13,677 nucleotides of DNA, from positions 1 through 13,677 of the forward strand of contig JBBTCW010000007.1 in NCBI GenBank assembly GCA_038043025.1, in the 5' to 3' direction. The translations under genes were made by a program, and so were the position numbers. The notes under the pieces were generated by a model. That model was not told the DNA's origin. It made no database searches and was given only the letters and a program-made list of their open reading frames with translations. Below are positions 5,940 to 13,465 of the stretch, piece after piece. Position 1 is the first letter of the stretch; each line of letters starts with the position of its first letter. Source of the stretch: O2-02-FULL-42-9 sp038043025 (GTDB lineage: Bacteria; Pseudomonadota; Gammaproteobacteria; UBA12402).

Positions 5940-7770
5940 GATCTATTTCCTGTTTGGGGTTCAATAAATAACTGTCCATGATTTCGCGCGAAATTCTAAT
6001 GGCGTCGTGACTATTTTCGATGACGACGCTGATGGCAATTTTAGGGTTTTGAATAGGCGCAAAAGCGATAAACACAGAATTGTTACGCAGTTGTATAGGA
6101 ATTTCGTCGGCGGCATTATAATTTTCGCGTGTATTAACCACTTGAGCGGTGCCCGTTTTCGCAGCGACCGAATAAGAGGTGTGTCCAAAAGAATAGCCGG
6201 TGCCTTCTATAATAACATTTTGCATTGCGTTGATAATTGTTTGCCAATATATATCCTGTTTGAGGACAATGGGTGTTTCGGTTATCGGTTGAGTATATAT
6301 AATTTGTTCATCGTCTGCTTGTGTTGCAAACAGTAATTGTGGACGGAAACGCACGCCGTGATTGGCAAGTGTTGCGGTTGCGGCAGCTAATTGCACGGGG
6401 GTGACTTGCATAAAGGTTTGGCCGATGCCCGAAAGAATCGTGTCAGCAGGGTACCAAGGTAAACCGCGGTTTTTCATTTTCCATTCAGGTGAGGGAATAT
6501 TGCCCGCGAGTTCTTCGCCCATGTCGATACCCGTGGGTTTGTCAAATCCAAATTGACCTAAAATATCATCGATGCGATCAATCCCCATTTTATGGGAGAG
6601 GTCATAAAAATAGGTATCGCAGGATTCAATAATCGCTTTAGAAATATTCACCCAGCCATGACCGTCGGGTTTCCAATCATGAAAAACATGTGAGCTGTTG
6701 GGTAACTTATACCAACCCGGGTCAAACAGTGTAAATTCTGTGTTAGTGATGTTTGCATTTAATGCTTCGGTGGCAATAAAAGGTTTAATGGTGGAGCCGG
6801 GCGGATAAAGTCCACGCAACGTTCGATTGTAGAGCGGATGTGCGGGATCATTTTGTAATTGATTAAAGTCTTTTTGGCTGATGCCGTTTACAAACAGATT
6901 GGGATCGTACGAGGGATTGCTGACGAGCGCGAGTATTTGTCCCGTGCTCGGTTGAATAGCGATGACGGCCCCGTGATTTTTTCCTAATGCTTTTTGTGCG
7001 GCGAGTTGCAATCGGCTATCGATGGTTAAATATAAATTTTTACCGGATACAGACGGGATGTTTTTTAAAATTCTAACGGCTTGACCGCCGGCATCCGTTT
7101 CGACCTGTCGATAACCCACCGTGCCATGCAGTTCTTTTTCATAATATTTTTCGATGCCGAGTTTTCCGATAAAATTAGTAGCGGCGTAATTAGTTGCATC
7201 GACAGTTTGTAATTCACGTTCGTTAATACGCCCGACATAACCGAGGACAGATGACATGGCGTTACTGAGCGGATAGGTGCGCAGCAATGTGGCTTGTACG
7301 CTCACGTCGGGAAAACGATAGCGATGGGTTGCAAAACGCGCGACATCTTGTTCGGTAAGTTTTAATTTGAGTGGTATTTGTTCGAAGCGGCGGCGTTGTT
7401 TGGCTTGTTTATTAAAATTTTCAATGTCGTCTGGGGTGATTTTGATAATTTTAGATAATTTGGTGATCGTTTTTTGCATCTCATCCATTTTATGGGGTGT
7501 CATCATTAAACTGAATGCGGGTATATTGTCAGCTAATAAAACACCATTTCGATCAAAAATGAGTCCGCGTCGTGGTGGCATAGGGTTGAAGTCTATTTGA
7601 TTCTTTTTTGACAGGGTGGTGTAGTACTGATGCTGAAAGATTTGTAGGTTTATGAATTGGTAGATCAGCAAAAAAGACAGAAAAATGATCATAATGATGA
7701 CAATGATCAAGCGATTGCGGAACATATATTTTTCGCGCGAGCGATTTTTGAGGATGAAACTTTCATTCAT
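5917..7770 (-). CDS. mrdA: Penicillin-binding protein 2 (elongation transpeptidase)
   Basis: A 617-residue class B PBP that cross-links peptidoglycan during elongation as RodA's partner. One N-terminal membrane anchor (about 21-41) is followed by the pedestal domain (PPRRGLIFDRNG near 66-77) and the transpeptidase domain. All three catalytic motifs are intact: S326-T-I-K in PPGSTIKPF, S383-C-D385, and K538-T-G-T. D350, D365, H371 and C384 match in spacing the zinc site described for Acinetobacter PBP2. The start is uncertain. ATG at 7770 gives normal length and an E. coli-like N terminus but has no clear ribosome-binding site; a TTG at 7806 adds 12 residues, and ATG at 7725 would remove 15. 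The gap before the gene is filled by palindromic repeats, so it probably has its own promoter; minus-strand TATAAA near 7815-7825 is the only -10-like sequence I see. Confidence 0.96.
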   Translation of the reverse strand: MNESFILKNRSREKYMFRNRLIIVIIMIIFLSFLLIYQFINLQIFQHQYYTTLSKKNQIDFNPMPPRRGLIFDRNGVLLADNIPAFSLMMTPHKMDEMQKTITKLSKIIKITPDDIENFNKQAKQRRRFEQIPLKLKLTEQDVARFATHRYRFPDVSVQATLLRTYPLSNAMSSVLGYVGRINERELQTVDATNYAATNFIGKLGIEKYYEKELHGTVGYRQVETDAGGQAVRILKNIPSVSGKNLYLTIDSRLQLAAQKALGKNHGAVIAIQPSTGQILALVSNPSYDPNLFVNGISQKDFNQLQNDPAHPLYNRTLRGLYPPGSTIKPFIATEALNANITNTEFTLFDPGWYKLPNSSHVFHDWKPDGHGWVNISKAIIESCDTYFYDLSHKMGIDRIDDILGQFGFDKPTGIDMGEELAGNIPSPEWKMKNRGLPWYPADTILSGIGQTFMQVTPVQLAAATATLANHGVRFRPQLLFATQADDEQIIYTQPITETPIVLKQDIYWQTIINAMQNVIIEGTGYSFGHTSYSVAAKTGTAQVVNTRENYNAADEIPIQLRNNSVFIAFAPIQNPKIAISVVIENSHDAIRISREIMDSYLLNPKQEIDHATRPAQ

Positions 7771-7830
7771 GCGGTGAATAGTAATGGAGCGGGATAGGTA
7801 GTGCAAGCTCGCTGTATTTTTTATATTATT

Positions 7831-7847
7831 CTCAGCTCAGAGGTAAG
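7831..7847 (-). repeat. Dispersed AGCTGAG motif, copy 3 (inverted)
   Basis: The minus strand reads CTTACCTCTGAGCTGAG, identical over 17 nt to positions 47-63. It is followed by AATAATATAAAAAAT, which partly matches the AT-rich tail of copy 1. It lies about 60 nt upstream of the mrdA start, so the tail may supply promoter-like sequence. Confidence 0.5.
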
Positions 7848-7868
7848 CGAAGCGAGGTTTCGCGCGTT

Positions 7869-7970
7869 GTCATCCTGCGGACAAGACCAGCGGGATCCAG
7901 TCTTTGTCATCCCGCGGCTTGATCGCGGGATCCAGTCTTTGTCATCCCGCGGCTTGACCGCGGTATCCAG
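7869..7970 (+). repeat. Three direct copies of a 30-nt palindromic unit
   Basis: Units at 7869-7900 (degenerate), 7906-7935 and 7941-7970 follow the pattern GTCATCCCGCGG...CGGGATCCAG and are separated by 5 nt (TCTTT). The two good copies repeat with a 35-nt period. The middle unit has a perfect 8-bp stem (ATCCCGCG with CGCGGGAT, 7-nt loop). Units of this kind, whose translation gives VIPRLDRGIQ-like peptides, are familiar short interspersed palindromes of proteobacterial genomes. A role in mRNA stability or nucleoid-protein binding is possible but not shown. Confidence 0.7.
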
Positions 7971-8014
7971 TGATTATAATAACGGAGTACCGTTATTATA
8001 ATCACTGGATACCG
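7961..8014. repeat. Perfect 25-bp inverted repeat, 4-nt loop
   Basis: 7961-7985 is the exact reverse complement of 7990-8014, with loop AGTA. The outer part of each arm is the end of a flanking short palindromic unit (TATCCAG). The AT-rich inner part (GTGATTATAATAACGG) is extra, as if a small palindrome had inserted at the unit's CCAG end or two units had joined head-to-head. The RNA would form a very stable hairpin between rlmH and mrdA, possibly blunting read-through or protecting the upstream message. Confidence 0.8.
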
Positions 8015-8031
8015 GCTTTCGCCGGTATGAC
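8005..8031 (-). repeat. Short palindromic unit, inverted copy
   Basis: On the minus strand it reads GTCATACCGGCGAAAGCCGG then TATCCAG, with a perfect 8-bp stem (ATACCGGC with GCCGGTAT). It faces the unit at 7941-7970 across the central palindrome, so 7941-8031 is symmetrical overall. Its stem-loop sequence differs from the left-hand units (CGAAAG against GCTTGA), so the two ends are sister subtypes, not a simple duplication. Confidence 0.65.
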
Positions 8032-8054
8032 GAAAGTCAAACCGCGAGACAAAA

Positions 8055-8510
8055 TTATCGATGATACGGATGATTGTTTAATTGACTGATGGCGCGATAA
8101 AGTTGCTCGACAACGATGAGGCGCGCGAGCATATGCGGAAAAGTCAGCGGCGATAAAGACCAGGTCTCGCTGGCGCGCTCGAAACATTCAGGAGATAAAC
8201 CATTTGCCCCGCCAATCAATAAACTTACATCGCGTCCATCCATTTGCCAAGTCTTTAATCGTTCAACAAATTGTGCGGTGTTATACGATTTGCCTTTGAT
8301 GGCGAGCGCAACAATGCGATGGTTGTTGGGGATGGCCGCTAATAATTTTTTGCCTTCTTGTAACATAATGGTTTCTGGATTGTGACTGGTTTTAACTGGC
8401 ACAATTTCGATTAAGCGTAAATCGGCGGAGAGGCGTTTCATATAGTCTTCGATGCCGTCGCGCACCCAAGCAGGCATTTTATTGCCGATGGCGACGATAT
8501 TGATTTTCAT
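8055..8510 (-). CDS. rlmH: 23S rRNA pseudouridine-1915 N3-methyltransferase
   Basis: A 151-residue cytosolic SPOUT methyltransferase. It uses S-adenosylmethionine to methylate the N3 of pseudouridine 1915 in helix 69 of 23S rRNA on assembled 70S ribosomes. The knotted SAM-binding loop is visible as LLIGGANGLS (97-106), followed by SLSPLTFPH and the invariant C-terminal NHPYHR. The common form is GGPEG; GGANG here is a mild variant. The start at 8510 is chosen because its ATGA overlaps the rsfS stop and gives the family-typical MKINIVAIG; an ATG at 8522 would add four residues. Length matches the 155-residue E. coli protein. Confidence 0.96.
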   Translation of the reverse strand: MKINIVAIGNKMPAWVRDGIEDYMKRLSADLRLIEIVPVKTSHNPETIMLQEGKKLLAAIPNNHRIVALAIKGKSYNTAQFVERLKTWQMDGRDVSLLIGGANGLSPECFERASETWSLSPLTFPHMLARLIVVEQLYRAISQLNNHPYHR

Positions 8511-8830
8511 GCGGCGCCCCATAAGCTTTCAAGCTTATATAATGCGCGCGTGTCGGGCATCATGACATGTACAACGACGTTGCCTAAATCGACCAACACC
8601 CATTCAGAAGAATTTTCGCCATCCATGCCGAGCGGTTTGTAACCCTTTGCTTTGGCTTGCGTGACGACGTTTTGTGCCAAGGATTGCATATGTTTCGTGG
8701 ATCGTGCGCTGCAGATGATCATGACGTCTGTGATGGTGGTGATTTCATGGACGTCGAGAATAGTCATGTCGATGGCTTTTAAATCTTCGAGTGCATGGAT
8801 GGCAATCTGTTTTATTTGTTCGGTGTTCAT
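8507..8830 (-). CDS. rsfS: Ribosomal silencing factor RsfS
   Basis: A 107-residue protein of the RsfS/YbeB/Iojap family. It binds uL14 on the 50S subunit, blocks joining to 30S and so lowers translation under starvation. The family core is clear: DVMIICSARSTKHMQSLAQNV (34-54), then the SSEWVLVDLGNVVVHVM block (74-90) and YKLESLW near the C terminus. The ATG overlaps the nadD stop by 4 nt, and AAGGAACC lies upstream inside nadD at a rather long spacing. The nadD-rsfS-rlmH linkage is widely conserved in bacteria. Confidence 0.96.
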   Translation of the reverse strand: MNTEQIKQIAIHALEDLKAIDMTILDVHEITTITDVMIICSARSTKHMQSLAQNVVTQAKAKGYKPLGMDGENSSEWVLVDLGNVVVHVMMPDTRALYKLESLWGAA

Positions 8831-9414
8831 AAATATAAATGGTTCCTTTGGATATAATGGTAAACGGATTTGGCTAAACTATTTTCGACATCAAGGTTAT
8901 TTTTTATTTTCTGTCGAATATCGGTGGCTGAAATGTCGATGAATGGAATAGGTAAGTGAAGGATTTTCCCTTTTAAATGTCGTTCAAAATTTTTTGTCCG
9001 ACGATTAACGACAATTAAATTTACCTCCTCTAATATTTTTTCGTATGCTCGCCAGGTCTCGAATGTTTCAAAATTATCTGAACCGATAATCAAATAGAGC
9101 GGCGTGTCGGGATATTCGGCGCGATAAGATTTTAGGGTGTCGATGGTATAAGAAATGCCTTGGCGCGTGAGCTCTCGATTGTCTGCTTTAAAGGTTGGAT
9201 GGCCTTGCAGCATTCGTTGTAGCATTTCAAAACGCTGTGCAGGAGAGGCGATGGGTTGTTTGCCGGTGGGCGACTGATAACACGGCACAAAATAAATCGA
9301 TTGTAAGTTGAAGCGATCCATCGCGGCTTGCGCGATACGTAAATGACCTAAATGCGGCGGATCAAACGTGCCACCTAAAATACCGATTTTTTGTAAATTA
9401 GCAGTTGAAGACAT
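8827..9414 (-). CDS. nadD: Nicotinate-nucleotide adenylyltransferase
   Basis: A 195-residue enzyme that joins NaMN and ATP to give deamido-NAD and pyrophosphate, a required step of NAD synthesis. The nucleotidyltransferase signature is complete: GGTFDPPHLGHL (14-25), GSDNFETFETW (111-121) and the C-terminal ISATDIR (161-167). The ATG at 9414 lies inside holA (17-nt overlap). It lacks an obvious ribosome-binding site, so translation is probably coupled. Upstream in-frame GTG (9426) and TTG (9435) would add four or seven residues and cannot be excluded. Confidence 0.95.
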   Translation of the reverse strand: MSSTANLQKIGILGGTFDPPHLGHLRIAQAAMDRFNLQSIYFVPCYQSPTGKQPIASPAQRFEMLQRMLQGHPTFKADNRELTRQGISYTIDTLKSYRAEYPDTPLYLIIGSDNFETFETWRAYEKILEEVNLIVVNRRTKNFERHLKGKILHLPIPFIDISATDIRQKIKNNLDVENSLAKSVYHYIQRNHLYL

Positions 9415-10417
9415 GGTGTGGGTCACATAGTTCAATGATGAGTTGATGGAGTCGGATCCATAAATTATCGGGCAAGGCGCCTTTGATCATGCGATCGATA
9501 TCGCTGGCTTGTTTTAATAGGCGCGTTAATGTGTCGATGTTGTGGTGTTTTAATGCGTTTTTTACCATGGGTTTACGTTTATCCCAGACACCGTATTTTT
9601 GTAAAATCATATCGAGTGCTTGATGTATTTTAAGTTGTTCCGAAATGGAAATTAACGTGCGAATTTCTTTGGCTAATGTCCATAAAATTAAAATCGGCTC
9701 GACGCCAGTTTGTTTCAGTTTTGTTAAGATGCGCGCAGAACGAACGGCGTTGCTATTTAAAGCGCTGTCCGCTAGCGCAAAAATATCATAGTAGGTTTGA
9801 TCTTGTGTGAGTTGCATGACATCATCGAGCGTCAATCGTGTTTTGCTGTGTAATATTTGTAACTTATCGATGAGTTGTTTAACGGCGAGCAAATTGCCCT
9901 CGGTTTGTTCGGCAATCAATTGAATGGCAGCAGGTTCTGCCGTTAAGCCGATGCGTTGCAAACGCTGCCCAATCCAATGCGGTAATTGTGTGGTTCCGAC
10001 CGGCCATATTTGCATGAAAACTGATTTTTGTTCGATTTGTTTGAACCATTTAGTGCTTTGAGTGGATTTATCGATTTTGTCCGAAATCATTAATACGACG
10101 TTATTTTCGACGGGGTGGGTTGCGTATTCGATGAGTGTTGTTTTCTCTTGTTCTTTGAGTTTGTGATGAAATCGCAGTTCAACCACTGATTTTTCTGAAA
10201 AGAGCGATAAGTTTTGTGTGCTGTCAAAAAAACTTTGCCAATTGAATGAAGGGGTTACTTCATACGATTGTTTGTCAGTGAAACCTTGTTGTGATAAAGC
10301 ATCGTAAAATATTTCTCTGGTTTCTTCAATTAATAAATATTCGTCGCCGCTGATCCAGTAAATGGGTGCGAGATTGCGTTTTAAATGGAGTTGTAGTTGC
10401 TCAGGCTTTAGTTGCAT
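9398..10417 (-). CDS. holA: DNA polymerase III delta subunit
   Basis: A 339-residue clamp-loader subunit that opens the beta sliding clamp and loads it on primed DNA as part of the gamma/tau complex. The layout matches E. coli HolA (343 residues): an N-terminal AAA+-like domain without Walker motifs (PIYWISGDEYLLIEE near 18-32), the helical middle region with the typical EGNLLAVKQLIDKL (173-186), and the C-terminal collar domain (PILILWTLAKEIR, 241-253). The ATG overlaps the end of lptE by 17 nt, and AAGG stands about 7 nt upstream. Confidence 0.95.
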   Translation of the reverse strand: MQLKPEQLQLHLKRNLAPIYWISGDEYLLIEETREIFYDALSQQGFTDKQSYEVTPSFNWQSFFDSTQNLSLFSEKSVVELRFHHKLKEQEKTTLIEYATHPVENNVVLMISDKIDKSTQSTKWFKQIEQKSVFMQIWPVGTTQLPHWIGQRLQRIGLTAEPAAIQLIAEQTEGNLLAVKQLIDKLQILHSKTRLTLDDVMQLTQDQTYYDIFALADSALNSNAVRSARILTKLKQTGVEPILILWTLAKEIRTLISISEQLKIHQALDMILQKYGVWDKRKPMVKNALKHHNIDTLTRLLKQASDIDRMIKGALPDNLWIRLHQLIIELCDPHHVFNC

Positions 10418-10925
10418 GTAATGCCTTCATTATGTCGTCAGAGGTTAATTGGAATGTCATTTGAGTGACGAGCTCTTCGTATAAGCTGGTTTTTGCTTGA
10501 TTTAACTTATTACTATTGGTCAAAACTTCGTTGGCGCTTAAGGGGATATTTTTTTGTACGTTGATATTTTTAGATTCATAAATAATTTTTCCTTTAGCGT
10601 CGAGCAATTGATATGAAACCGTGTAGGAGGCAATATAGTTGCGTGCGGTTTGTGCTCCGCCAATGCTGGTTTCATGCGTTGAAAAAGTTTCGCTTAATAT
10701 ATCCAGCGTGATGGGCGCTTGTGTAGGGTTGTCAACCAATTTGACGCCGGACATTTTTAACGTCAAATAGAGTTTTCGCATAAAAGGCGTGTATTGTGAT
10801 TGGCTGTTTTGTAAATACATCGTGTGTAGTTGCGGTGGTAATTGAGCTGTGCCGCGCAAATGAAAACCGCAGCCGGTCAGCAACAGTGTTGCGAACAGAA
10901 CCGTGAATACCTTAACTATGCGCAT
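10401..10925 (-). CDS. lptE: LPS-assembly lipoprotein LptE
   Basis: A 174-residue outer-membrane lipoprotein that plugs the LptD barrel and helps insert lipopolysaccharide into the outer leaflet. The signal peptide MRIVKVFTVLFATLLLTGC ends in a lipobox, with lipidated C19, followed by the family opening GFHLRG. The rest is an alpha/beta fold with tyrosine/threonine-rich strands (NYIASYTVSYQLLD). The start at 10925 is chosen because GGAG stands 6 nt before it; ATG 10931 and TTG 10943 are possible longer starts. It overlaps the leuS stop by 14 nt. The position between leuS and holA is the classic one for lptE (formerly rlpB). Its presence implies an LPS-bearing outer membrane. Confidence 0.93.
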   Translation of the reverse strand: MRIVKVFTVLFATLLLTGCGFHLRGTAQLPPQLHTMYLQNSQSQYTPFMRKLYLTLKMSGVKLVDNPTQAPITLDILSETFSTHETSIGGAQTARNYIASYTVSYQLLDAKGKIIYESKNINVQKNIPLSANEVLTNSNKLNQAKTSLYEELVTQMTFQLTSDDIMKALHATKA

Positions 10926-13347
10926 ACTCATCTCCGATGACAATGCTAATTAATTTTTTCGGAACCACAATAATTTTTTTAATATGTTTGTTTTCTATTG
11001 CGGATTTAACTTTTTCATGTGCACACGCCAGTTGCTCGATTTGTTCGCGTGTTGCATCTGCGGGGATTAAAATTTCTGTTTTGCGTTTTCCGTTGATTTG
11101 AATCACCATCGTCAGGGTATCGGCCTGTAGTGCTTGTGCATCAATGGTCGGCCACCGAGCTGTTAAAATATTATCGCCATAGTGTAATTGTTGCCACAAA
11201 TGTTGTGTGATATGTGGTGTGATGGGATTGAGTATTCGGAGCAAAATGCTCAAACCCTCGACGATGATCGCATGATCATCGGTATCGTTTAGTATATTGA
11301 GTATTTTCATGGCGGCGGAGACAATGGTATTGAATTGCAAACGTTCCATGTCGTGTGTGGCCTGCTGCAAGAGCAAATAAATTTCTCGGCGGGTATTTTT
11401 TTCTTTCACGCCCGATTGTTTTTCAACGTGTTGAATCATGGTTTGATGTTTGTACGCAAAATGCCAGAGTCGTTTTAAAAATCGGTAACAACCCTCGACG
11501 CCACTGTCTGACCATTCGAGTGATTGTTCGGGGGGCGCGGCAAAAATTGAAAACAGTCGCACGGTGTCCGCGCCGTATTGGTCAATTAAACTTTGCGGAT
11601 CCACCGTGTTGCCGACGGATTTTGACATTTTGGATCCATCTTTTAATACCATGCCTTGCGTTAATAGGTTTTTAAAGGGCTCGTTCGATTTTATTAACCC
11701 AAAGTCTCGCATGACTTTATGAATAAAGCGCGCGTACAGCAAATGCATGCAGGCATGTTCAATGCCACCAATATATTGATCGACGGGCGTCCAATAATTA
11801 ACGCGTTCATCGAACATCGATTTTGTTTGATCGGGGCAGGTGAAGCGTGCGTAATACCAAGAGGATTCCATGAAGGTATCAAACGTATCGGTTTCTCGTT
11901 TGGCGGGCTTTTTGCATTTGGGACAAGTGGTTTGATAAAATGCGGGTGTATTCGCTAACGGGGAGCCTGAACCTGTTATGATGATGTCGTCAGGCAATTT
12001 AACCGGCAGATCTTTTTCGGGAACCGTGACGGCGCCACAGTCATCGCAATAAATAATCGGAATCGGCGAGCCCCAATAACGTTGTCGTGAAATTCCCCAG
12101 TCACGCAATCGATAATTTACTTTGCGCTCACCGGCCTTGTGTTCAATCAAATAATCAGCGATGGCGTTGCATGCTTTTTCGGACGAGAGATTAGAAAATT
12201 GATTGGAGTTAATTAATATTCCTTTTTCAGTAAAGGCTTGTTGATGGGTATCCACGTCGGATTTAATTACTTGTTTGATGGGCAGCGAATATTTTTTAGC
12301 GAACTCATGATCGCGCTCATCATGTGCGGGCACGGCCATAACAGCGCCAGAACCATAATCCATTAAGACATAATTCGTAATCCAAATCGGCAACCCTTCG
12401 CCGGTGATGGGATGTATTGCTTTATAGCCCGAATCAATACCTTGTTTATCGAGCGTTGCAAGATCGGCCTCAGCCATTTTGGTGTGCTGACAGCTATCGA
12501 TAAATGTTTTTATGGCCGCCTTATTTTGCATGGCTTTTTGTGCGAGCGGATGAAGTGTTGCGATGGCGATAAACGTGGCGCCCATGAATGTATCGGGGCG
12601 TGTGGTGTAGACGGAGAGTTTTTCGCTTTCATTGTCAACTTGAAAAATAATTTCCACACCTTCGGATTTACCGATCCAGTTGCGCTGCATGGTCAGCACT
12701 TCGTCGGGCCAGCCAGGTAATTGTTTAAGCTCTGTTAATAATTCTTCAGCATAGTCGGTGATTTTTAAAAACCATTGTGAAATTTCTTTTTGTTCGATCA
12801 CCGCATTGGAACGCCAACCACGCCCATTGATGACTTGTTCGTTTGCTAATACCGTTTTGTCGATGGGATCCCAGTTCACGATCGCATTTTTTTTGTAAGC
12901 GAGTCCGCGTTCAAACATTTTTGTGAATAACCATTGTTCCCATCGATAATAGTTAGGATGGCAGGTGGTAATTTCTCGATTCCAATCGTAGGCAAATCCC
13001 AATCGTTTTAATTGTGCACGCATCTGATCAATGTTTTGATGAGTCCATGTTGCGGGCGCTACTTTTTTTTCAATGGCCGCATTTTCTGCCGGCAAACCAA
13101 ACGCATCCCAGCCAATGGGTTGTAAGACATTTTTGCCTAACAGCCGTTGATATCGCGAGATGACATCGCCGATGGTATAATTGCGCGCGTGACCCATGTG
13201 CAGTTTGCCGCTGGGGTAAGGAAACATCGATAAGCAATAGAATTTTTCCGCATCATTTTTTTCAGTGGCCGCAAAGGTATCGGTTTGTGCCCAGCGTGTT
13301 TGTATGGCTTGCTCCAGTGTTTGTGGCGCGTAGATTTCATCGATCAT
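10912..13347 (-). CDS. leuS: Leucyl-tRNA synthetase
   Basis: An 811-residue class Ia aminoacyl-tRNA synthetase that charges tRNA-Leu with leucine. The Rossmann-fold catalytic site has HMGH (50-53, the HIGH motif) and KMSKS (573-577). The CP1 editing domain that hydrolyses mischarged tRNA is intact: TTRPDT (248-253) and VMAVPAHDERD (336-346, with the key Asp at 343). A zinc-finger insertion is seen as CDDC (434-437) and CPKC (475-478). The anticodon-binding helical bundle and C-terminal domain follow. The start at 13347 is preferred because GGAA precedes it by about 10 nt and MIDEIYAPQTLE looks like a normal LeuS N terminus. The in-frame ATG at 13380 (11 residues longer) directly follows a hairpin and has no ribosome-binding site. 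First gene of the block. Confidence 0.97.
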   Translation of the reverse strand: MIDEIYAPQTLEQAIQTRWAQTDTFAATEKNDAEKFYCLSMFPYPSGKLHMGHARNYTIGDVISRYQRLLGKNVLQPIGWDAFGLPAENAAIEKKVAPATWTHQNIDQMRAQLKRLGFAYDWNREITTCHPNYYRWEQWLFTKMFERGLAYKKNAIVNWDPIDKTVLANEQVINGRGWRSNAVIEQKEISQWFLKITDYAEELLTELKQLPGWPDEVLTMQRNWIGKSEGVEIIFQVDNESEKLSVYTTRPDTFMGATFIAIATLHPLAQKAMQNKAAIKTFIDSCQHTKMAEADLATLDKQGIDSGYKAIHPITGEGLPIWITNYVLMDYGSGAVMAVPAHDERDHEFAKKYSLPIKQVIKSDVDTHQQAFTEKGILINSNQFSNLSSEKACNAIADYLIEHKAGERKVNYRLRDWGISRQRYWGSPIPIIYCDDCGAVTVPEKDLPVKLPDDIIITGSGSPLANTPAFYQTTCPKCKKPAKRETDTFDTFMESSWYYARFTCPDQTKSMFDERVNYWTPVDQYIGGIEHACMHLLYARFIHKVMRDFGLIKSNEPFKNLLTQGMVLKDGSKMSKSVGNTVDPQSLIDQYGADTVRLFSIFAAPPEQSLEWSDSGVEGCYRFLKRLWHFAYKHQTMIQHVEKQSGVKEKNTRREIYLLLQQATHDMERLQFNTIVSAAMKILNILNDTDDHAIIVEGLSILLRILNPITPHITQHLWQQLHYGDNILTARWPTIDAQALQADTLTMVIQINGKRKTEILIPADATREQIEQLACAHEKVKSAIENKHIKKIIVVPKKLISIVIGDEYAHS

Positions 13348-13381
13348 TTTTTCACTATTCCGTTCGTTAATTGATGGCATA

Positions 13382-13400
13382 AGGGTCTGTGACAGACCCT
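13382..13400. promoter_or_regulatory. Hairpin in the leuS leader
   Basis: AGGGTCTG (13382-13389) and CAGACCCT (13393-13400) form a perfect 8-bp stem with a 3-nt loop, about 35 nt upstream of the chosen leuS start. No run of T follows on either strand, and there is no leader peptide rich in leucine codons or T-box sequence, so attenuation is not supported. An mRNA-stability or protein-binding element is possible. Upstream, minus-strand TATATA at 13437-13442 is -10-like but has no good -35. Confidence 0.4.
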
Positions 13401-13465
13401 AAGGATACCTGTTTGTTGGGATGGAATCCAGAGGCATATATAGTCATCCAGATAATTATCTATAA

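Larger units (their letters stand above)
7771..8054. other. Repeat-filled gap between rlmH and mrdA
   Basis: This gap breaks an otherwise overlapping gene series. From right to left it holds a short inverted unit (8005-8031), a perfect long palindrome (7961-8014), two or three direct palindromic units (7869-7970), an inverted copy of the dispersed AGCTGAG motif (7831-7847), and an AT-rich stretch (7813-7830) that could serve as the -10 region for mrdA. No coding potential is convincing; short frames that read VIPRLDRGIQ or FVIPAKAGIQ are repeat translations. Confidence 0.6.

Noticed and set aside
7869..7970. Regularly spaced repeats that could be a CRISPR array
   Set aside because: The intervals between units are an identical 5-nt linker, not unique 25-40 nt spacers, the units are themselves palindromic and degenerate, and no cas gene is present.
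7801..8187. Small frames containing VIPRLDRGIQ and FVIPAKAGIQ
   Set aside because: These are translations of the palindromic repeat units, not genes; they lack ribosome-binding sites and run into rlmH in antisense or another frame.
8194..8220. RlmH SAM loop GGANG in place of GGPEG
   Set aside because: A modest substitution in a loop whose other invariant residues, including the C-terminal HPYHR, are kept; not enough to suspect changed function.
12775..12871. LeuS lacks the ZN1 cysteines (NWDP and NGRGWRS in place of the E. coli NWCP and CCWRC)
   Set aside because: As I recall, the cysteine-free form is common in gammaproteobacterial LeuS, and the second zinc pair (CDDC, CPKC) is intact, so this is not unusual.
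13450..13461. Perfect palindrome AGATAATTATCT as an operator
   Set aside because: It is AT-rich and only 12 bp, in a region dense with chance AT palindromes; nothing links it to a known regulator.
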